NCBI RefSeq assembly: GCF_018739885.1
Contig: NZ_JADOES010000015.1
Coordinates: 1 to 64,000, forward strand
From: Leptothoe spongobia TAU-MAC 1115
Lineage (GTDB): Bacteria > Cyanobacteriota > Cyanobacteriia > Phormidesmidales > Phormidesmidaceae
DNA length: 64,000 bases
Direction of reading: 5' to 3'
The translations under genes were made by a program, and so were the position numbers. Numbering within the stretch: position 1 is the stretch's first letter; every line of letters begins with the position of its first letter. The notes under the pieces are model-generated. The model worked only from the letters and a program-made list of their open reading frames with translations, did no database searches and had not been told where the DNA came from. Of the stretch, positions 62,637 to 64,000 are shown one piece after another.

Positions 62637-64000
62637 ATGGCCTTTCTGCACTATCCCTCAGCAAATGTTGAAAAAAAGGGAGGACGTACGGTTGGTCGGC
62701 AATACCAATCGGTGATCATGATGATTTTTCTGTCCCTGGTGATGCTAGGGGGCATTGGTAGCCGATTATTTTATTTGCAGTTGGTAGAAGGCGATCGTAA
62801 CCGCAAGCTGGCTGAAGAAAATCGGATTTTGCTGCTGCCGCGTCGACCCGCTCGGGGCACGATGTTTGACCGCAAGGGCAAGATTTTGGCGGGGAGTCGG
62901 TTGTCTCATTCCGTATCTATCTGGCCGATTGCCTTGCCGGTGGAGCAGCGTGATCAGGTGGTCAAACGATTGGCAAAGCTATTGGAAATTCCGGAAGATG
63001 AGATCCAGCAGCGGATTGAGTCGGCCGGCTATGAGTCTACTCAGTCGATTGCGATCGCACGTGGCCTGAGCCCTGCTCAAACCACAGCTTTGGCTGAGTA
63101 TGCGTCAGAACTACCCGGTGTGCGAGTAGAGGCAGAAGCTATTCGCAGTTATCCCAATGGTGATCTGGCTGCCCACGTCATTGGTTACACAGGGGAAATT
63201 GACGAAGAAGAATATGACACCTTAGCCGATAGTAGTCAGGATTATCGGTTGGGAGACATCATTGGCAAAATGGGCTCCGAAAAGTCCTTTGAGTCCTTGC
63301 TAAGGGGCGTTTGGGGGGGACAGCAGGTTGAGGTTGATAGTGCTGGGAATGTTCTCAGCATTCTGGGTGAAAAGCCTCCAGAGTCTGGTCAAAATATTCG
63401 TCTTACCATTGATCTAGAGCTGCAGAAAGTGGCTGAGAAAGCTCTAGGGGACAAAATTGGTGCCATTGTGGCGATGGATCCTAGAGATGGTGCCATTCTG
63501 GCTATGGTGAGTCGTCCCACATTTGATCCCAATATCTTTTCCACACGCATTACCCAGGCACAGTGGGAGCAGCTCAACAGTCGTGGCAACCCATTTTTGA
63601 ACCGTTCTCTGCAAGCTTATCCCCCTGCTAGTACCTTTAAGATCATCACGACCACGGCGGGGATCGAATCAGGTACGTTTCCGGCCAATACGGTATTGCC
63701 TACGTTCCCCAATATCAATGCTGGGGGTATTGTCTTTTGGGATTGGAATAATGCTGGATTTGGTCCCCTGGGTTTTGATGGGGCATTGCAGTGGAGTAGC
63801 GATACATTTTTCTACCAGGTGGGCATGAGGATGGGGCATAAACCCATCATCAAGTGGATGCGGAAGTATGGTTTTGGGGCAAAAACCGGGATTGAACTAG
63901 TGACGGAAGAATCGACGGGATTGGTGCCCGATGATGCCTGGAAACAGGAGATCTTTGAAGAGGAATGGTATCTCGGCGATACCATCAACATGACCATTGG
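62637..64000 (+). CDS. mrdA: Penicillin-binding protein 2 (cell elongation transpeptidase), partial
   Basis: 454 full codons from the ATG at 62637, open to the window end. A short cytosolic lead is followed by one membrane anchor (about 22-43, QSVIMMIFLSLVMLGGIGSRLF). The PBP2 pedestal begins with AEENRILLLPRRPARGTMFDRKGKILA. The transpeptidase nucleophile is Ser332 in PPASTFKII with Lys335. The SxN and KTG motifs are still to come or just beyond the window. It cross-links side-wall peptidoglycan with RodA. The frame has no stop before the edge. Confidence 0.93.
   Translation, partial: MAFLHYPSANVEKKGGRTVGRQYQSVIMMIFLSLVMLGGIGSRLFYLQLVEGDRNRKLAEENRILLLPRRPARGTMFDRKGKILAGSRLSHSVSIWPIALPVEQRDQVVKRLAKLLEIPEDEIQQRIESAGYESTQSIAIARGLSPAQTTALAEYASELPGVRVEAEAIRSYPNGDLAAHVIGYTGEIDEEEYDTLADSSQDYRLGDIIGKMGSEKSFESLLRGVWGGQQVEVDSAGNVLSILGEKPPESGQNIRLTIDLELQKVAEKALGDKIGAIVAMDPRDGAILAMVSRPTFDPNIFSTRITQAQWEQLNSRGNPFLNRSLQAYPPASTFKIITTTAGIESGTFPANTVLPTFPNINAGGIVFWDWNNAGFGPLGFDGALQWSSDTFFYQVGMRMGHKPIIKWMRKYGFGAKTGIELVTEESTGLVPDDAWKQEIFEEEWYLGDTINMTI

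Overview
The window is a stretch of cyanobacterial chromosome. Four things point there: chlorophyll synthase (chlG), a PetP-like cytochrome b6f subunit, a manganese ABC transporter of the MntCAB type, and several protein families I know mainly from cyanobacteria (DUF3747-SLH, DUF1815, DUF2839). The octamer GCGATCGC (HIP1), a cyanobacterial genome signature, recurs more than twenty times on both strands, inside and outside genes. Base composition looks mid-range. I see no tRNA, rRNA, CRISPR array or prophage integrase. I cannot name the genus from sequence alone.

Layout. 1-8.6 kb: the edge of a regulator with three internal helix-turn-helix repeats (cut by the window start), a divergent 60-residue membrane peptide, a Uma2-type nuclease, KtrB, a DUF3747-SLH surface protein, a secreted pentapeptide protein, DUF2470, a small 2Fe-2S ferredoxin and an RlpA-like protein. 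9-17.3 kb: M28 peptidase, SbcD, a PLP decarboxylase, a jacalin-lysozyme-M15 fusion, CysH, a thioredoxin-fold protein and MurE. 17.4-25.4 kb: a histidine kinase whose phospho-acceptor His is Gln, an AAA ATPase/DUF4276 pair that looks like an OLD/PARIS/AbiL-type defence cassette, exonuclease VII subunits split by an opposing WD40 gene, recA with a LexA-like box, and an IS630-family element. 25.4-40.2 kb: FHA protein, alpha/beta hydrolase, DUF1815, DUF2839, a helicase-like protein without a recognisable P-loop, TyrA, a hybrid-input histidine kinase, LepA, PolA and an alkaline-phosphatase-superfamily enzyme. 40.4-50.9 kb: an ammonium transporter fused to a histidine kinase, mntC-mntA-mntB, a 7TMR-HD phosphohydrolase (PgpH type), a degenerate ADP-ribosylglycohydrolase-like protein and a peptidoglycan-binding protein. 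51-64 kb: hisF, then petP, an ArsA-like ATPase, chlG, PBP1A and a Psb35-like peptide on the plus strand; a polyamine operon potA-potD-potB-potC on the minus strand; and the start of PBP2 running off the window.

Functional themes. Cell-wall genes recur (MurE, PBP1A, PBP2, RlpA, an endolysin-like enzyme, a peptidoglycan-binding protein). So do DNA repair and replication genes (RecA, XseA/B, SbcD, PolA). Metal, ion and nutrient uptake is well represented (KtrB, MntCAB, Amt-kinase, Pot). Most of the window is core chromosome. The accessory-looking pieces are the left edge (about 1-1450), the ATPase/DUF4276 pair (18.3-19.9 kb), the lectin-lysozyme-peptidase fusion (12.8-14.4 kb) and the IS630 element (24.2-25.4 kb). 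Several non-coding structures stand out: a perfect 18-bp inverted repeat between the divergent genes at the left edge, a dispersed 66-bp repeat that supplies the stop codon of two unrelated genes, 18-bp tandem repeats upstream of mntC, and a nested inverted repeat between mntC and mntA.
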